A stretch of 64,000 bases of DNA, from NCBI RefSeq assembly GCF_000308795.1, contig NZ_BAGK01000217.1, positions 54,236 to 118,235 on the forward strand. The letters are read 5' to 3'. Below are positions 61,186 through 64,000 of this stretch, piece by piece. Each line of letters starts with the position of its first letter. Position 1 is the first letter of the stretch. Source of the stretch: Nocardia thailandica NBRC 100428 (GTDB taxonomy: Bacteria; Actinomycetota; Actinomycetes; Mycobacteriales; Mycobacteriaceae). Both the position numbers and the translations under genes were made by a program. Under the pieces are notes generated by a model. It had not been told where the DNA came from. It was given only the letters and a program-made list of their open reading frames with translations, and searched no databases.

Positions 61186-64000
61186 ATGAGCTCGCACCCC
61201 GACCCTCGCGCAGGCGGCACTGTGCGTACGCAGTGCTCGTACTGCGGCGTGGGGTGCGGCATCAGCGTCGCTACCACGACCGATCAGTCCGGCCTGCCGG
61301 TGATCGCGAAGGTGAGCGGGGACAAGCTGCACCCCGCCAACGCGGGCAGGCTGTGCACCAAGGGGGCCACGCACGCGGAGATGATGGCCGCGCCCGGCCG
61401 GATGACCACCGCGCTGCGCAGGCCCGAACGGGGCGCGGCCCCGCTGAGCGTGCCGGTCGACGACGCGATCGCCGAGGTCGCGGGCCGCTTGCAGGCGATC
61501 GTCGCCGAGCACGGGCCCGACGCGGTCGCGCTCTACGTCTCCGGGCAGATGTCGCTGGAGGCGCAGTACCTGGCGACCAAACTGGCCAAGGGCTACCTGC
61601 GCACCGTCCACATCGAGGCCAATTCCCGGTTGTGCATGGCCAGCGCGGGCACCGGCTACAAGCAGTCGCTCGGCGCGGACGGGCCGCCCGGGTCCTACGA
61701 CGACTTCGAGCACGCCGACCTGTTCTTCGTCACCGGCGCGAACATGGCCGACTGCCATCCGATCCTGTTCCTGCGCATGGCCGACCGGCTCAAGGCGGGC
61801 GCGAAGCTGATCGTGGTCGATCCGCGCCGCACCGCGACCGCCGACCGCGCCGACCTGTTCCTCCAGCTCGCGCCCGGCACCGACCTCGCCCTGCTGAACG
61901 GCCTGTTGCATCTGCTCGTGGCCGAGGACGCGATCGACGCGGACTTCATCGCCGAGCACACCGACGGCTGGGCCGGGATGCCGGAATTCCTGGCCGATTA
62001 CCCGCCGGACCGGGTCGCCGAGATCACCGGCCTCGCCGAGGCCGACATCCGCGCCGCGGCGCGGATGATCGCCGAGGCGGGCGAGTGGATGTCGCTGTGG
62101 ACGATGGGCCTCAACCAGTCCACCCACGGCACCTGGAACACCAACGCCCTGATCAACCTGCACCTGGCCACCGGCGCTATCTGTCGCCCCGGTAGCGGCC
62201 CGTTCTCGCTGACCGGTCAGCCCAACGCCATGGGCGGGCGCGAGATGGGCTACATGGGTCCGGGCCTGCCGGGCCAGCGCAGCCTGCTCTCCCCCGCCGA
62301 CCGCGCCTTCACCGAGACCGCCTGGGACCTGCCCGAGGGCACCCTGCGGACCGAGGCCGGGCCGGGCACCGTGGAGATGTTCCGCGGGATGGCCGAGGGC
62401 GCGATCAAGGCCGCCTGGATCATCTGCACCAACCCGGTCGCCACGGTCGCCAACCGCAAGACCGTGATCGCCGGGCTGGAAGCCGCCGAGCTGGTGGTGG
62501 TCCAGGACGCGTACACCGAGACGGCGACCAACGCCTACGCCGACATCCTGCTGCCCGCGACCCTGTGGGCCGAGGCGGACGCGGTCATGGTCAACTCCGA
62601 GCGCACCGTCACCCTGCTCGGCCGCTCGGTGCCGCCCCCGGGGGACGCGCGACCGGACTGGCAGCTCATCGCCCAGGTCGGCCGGGCGATGGGGTTCGAC
62701 GGGTTCGATTTCGCCTCCAGCGCCGAGGTGTTCGCCGAGCTCCAGCGGTTCGCGAATCCGAACACCGGCTACAGCCTGGCCGGGATGAGCTACGAGGCCC
62801 TGCGCGAGGGTCCGATGCAGTGGCCGTGCACCGACCCTGCGGTGCGGCGCAACCCGATCCGCTACGTCAACGACGGCCACGCCCGGCCCGTCTTCACCGA
62901 CGCCGACGGCCACACCCCGCGGCTGGCGTTCGCGACGCCGTCGCGGCGGGCGCAGTTCTTCGCCCGCCCGCACCTGCCGCCGAGGGAACTGCCCGACGAC
63001 GATTTCCCGTTCCTGCTCAACACCGGTCGTCTCCAGCACCAGTGGCACACGATGACCAAGACGGGGAAGGTCGCCAAGCTGAACAAGCTGAACCCGGCGC
63101 CGTTCGTCGAGGTGCATCCCGCCGACGCGGGCCCGCTCGGCCTCGCGCCCGGCGACGAGCTGGAGATCGCCTCCCGGCGCGGCCGGGCGGTGCTGCCGGT
63201 CCTGATCAGCGAAAGGGTGCGCCCCGGTGACTGTTTCGTGCCGTTCCACTGGAACGACGAGCAAGGCGAATACCTCACCGTCAACGCCGTCACCAACGAC
63301 GCGGTCGATCCCGACTCGCTGCAACCGGAGTTCAAGGCGTGCGCGGTGGCGCTGCGCCGGGTCGGACCGGCGGTGAGCGCGGCCGCCGCGCCCGAACCGC
63401 CGCGCGCGGAGGGCGCGCACCCGCTGGCGGCCGTGCTCGGCCTCGACGCCGCGACGGCGCCGACCCTGAGCGAGACCGAGCGGATCTACCTCAGCGGATA
63501 CCTGGCGGCCCTGCAGGCCGTGCCGGTGACCGGTCAGCCGGTGCTGCCCGCGGGCGCGCCGATGTCGCCCGCGTCCCGGACCTACGTCGACGGGCTGCTG
63601 GCAGGCATGTACTCGCGGGGTGCGGCGACCGCCCCGGCGGCGGCCGAGACGGTCGCGGGCGGGCCGGTCACCGTGCTGTGGGCCTCCCAGACCGGCAACG
63701 CCGAGGAACTGGCCGCCACGGTCGCGGCCCGGCTCGCCGAGGCGGGCCACACGCCGCACCTGCTCGACATGGACGCCGCCGACCCCGCCGCCCTGACCGG
63801 GGACGTCCTCGTGATCACCTCGACCTTCGGCGACGGCGGCCCGCCGGACAACGGCACCGACTTCTGGAGCCGACTGGAGAGCCTCACCGCGCGGCTGACC
63901 GGCGTGCGCTACGCAGTACTCGCCCTGGGCGATTCGTCCTACGACGACTTCTGCGGGCACGGCCGCCGGATCGACGCGGCGCTGGCCGAGCGGGGCGCCC
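61186..64000 (+). CDS. Assimilatory nitrate reductase fused to a flavodoxin-type reductase, partial
   Basis: The visible 938 residues run past the window end. Cys17, Cys20 and Cys24 (CSYCGVGCG), with a fourth cysteine in RLCTKG, bind a 4Fe-4S cluster. The molybdopterin bis-MGD domain follows (IEANSRLCMASAGTGYKQSLGADGPPGSYDDFE, then TNPVATVANR) and closes with LNTGRLQHQWHTMTKTGKVAKLNKLNPAPFVEVHPADA. A linker (about 715-825) leads to a flavodoxin domain with SQTGNAEE at 834-841 and STFGDGGPPDNG. A FAD/NADPH domain is expected next. Such fusions let NADPH reduce nitrate in one chain in the cytoplasm. Confidence 0.88.
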   Translation, partial: MSSHPDPRAGGTVRTQCSYCGVGCGISVATTTDQSGLPVIAKVSGDKLHPANAGRLCTKGATHAEMMAAPGRMTTALRRPERGAAPLSVPVDDAIAEVAGRLQAIVAEHGPDAVALYVSGQMSLEAQYLATKLAKGYLRTVHIEANSRLCMASAGTGYKQSLGADGPPGSYDDFEHADLFFVTGANMADCHPILFLRMADRLKAGAKLIVVDPRRTATADRADLFLQLAPGTDLALLNGLLHLLVAEDAIDADFIAEHTDGWAGMPEFLADYPPDRVAEITGLAEADIRAAARMIAEAGEWMSLWTMGLNQSTHGTWNTNALINLHLATGAICRPGSGPFSLTGQPNAMGGREMGYMGPGLPGQRSLLSPADRAFTETAWDLPEGTLRTEAGPGTVEMFRGMAEGAIKAAWIICTNPVATVANRKTVIAGLEAAELVVVQDAYTETATNAYADILLPATLWAEADAVMVNSERTVTLLGRSVPPPGDARPDWQLIAQVGRAMGFDGFDFASSAEVFAELQRFANPNTGYSLAGMSYEALREGPMQWPCTDPAVRRNPIRYVNDGHARPVFTDADGHTPRLAFATPSRRAQFFARPHLPPRELPDDDFPFLLNTGRLQHQWHTMTKTGKVAKLNKLNPAPFVEVHPADAGPLGLAPGDELEIASRRGRAVLPVLISERVRPGDCFVPFHWNDEQGEYLTVNAVTNDAVDPDSLQPEFKACAVALRRVGPAVSAAAAPEPPRAEGAHPLAAVLGLDAATAPTLSETERIYLSGYLAALQAVPVTGQPVLPAGAPMSPASRTYVDGLLAGMYSRGAATAPAAAETVAGGPVTVLWASQTGNAEELAATVAARLAEAGHTPHLLDMDAADPAALTGDVLVITSTFGDGGPPDNGTDFWSRLESLTARLTGVRYAVLALGDSSYDDFCGHGRRIDAALAERGA

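Noticed and set aside
61093..63960. Minus-strand frame of 955 codons opposite the nitrate reductase gene
   Set aside because: The plus strand has unmistakable molybdopterin and flavodoxin motifs; the antisense frame is rich in Gly, Arg and Val and shows no family pattern.

Overview
This window is high-GC actinobacterial DNA. It most likely comes from Nocardia or a close relative in the Nocardiaceae. The evidence is the GC-rich coding, frequent GTG starts, an MceG ATPase beside rpoB, a fused HadA/HadB dehydratase, a MenJ-type menaquinone reductase, DUF3558 lipoproteins, F420-type oxidoreductases and a gene order close to that of mycobacteria. No rRNA, CRISPR array, insertion sequence or prophage was seen.

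Layout. Positions 1-4.0 kb hold a partial glutamate racemase, an FAD-linked reductase, an SPW-motif membrane protein with a TetR regulator, and two small flavin/F420-type oxidoreductases. Positions 4.1-8.5 kb hold the str operon on the minus strand, in the order rpsL-rpsG-fusA-tuf. Positions 8.8-34.8 kb form an accessory segment between rpsL and rpoC. It contains two tandem lipoproteins, hpd with a divergent Lrp-type regulator, and a six-gene uptake and catabolism cluster (11.7-17.7 kb: GntR regulator, 2OG-Fe(II) oxygenase, NMT1-type ABC importer, amidohydrolase). Further on are an AlkZ-like protein, a quinone reductase, a Ser/Thr kinase, an acyl-ACP thioesterase, FprB, SixA, a MerR/aldo-keto reductase unit, an AhpD-GNAT fusion with a pirin, an ArsR/SRPBCC pair, an FAD monooxygenase under a striking palindromic operator, and two paralogous proteins of unknown function that flank a TetR gene.

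Positions 34.9-52.6 kb hold the core information-processing block, all on the minus strand: rpoC-rpoB, mceG, rplL-rplJ, rplA-rplK, nusG-secE, tRNA-Trp, hadAB, rpmG, tRNA-Met, tRNA-Thr and tRNA-Tyr. A DHA2-type MFS exporter on the plus strand interrupts it between rplJ and rplA. Positions 52.7-61.0 kb hold yajQ, htpX, a polyprenyl diphosphate synthase, menJ, an AraC/VOC pair, a DUF2505 protein, a DUF3592 protein, mgtA and menG. This is a menaquinone and lipoglycan neighbourhood that resembles mycobacterial Rv0556-Rv0566c. The window ends inside a nitrate reductase fused to a flavodoxin-type reductase.

Most convergent gene pairs are separated by strong hairpin terminators. Some of these lie inside a short dispersed repeat that is present at three places in the window. 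The least explained items are the transporter/oxygenase/amidohydrolase cluster, the paralogous EKC-motif proteins, the AhpD-GNAT fusion, the dispersed terminator-associated repeat and the orphan operator upstream of the FAD monooxygenase.
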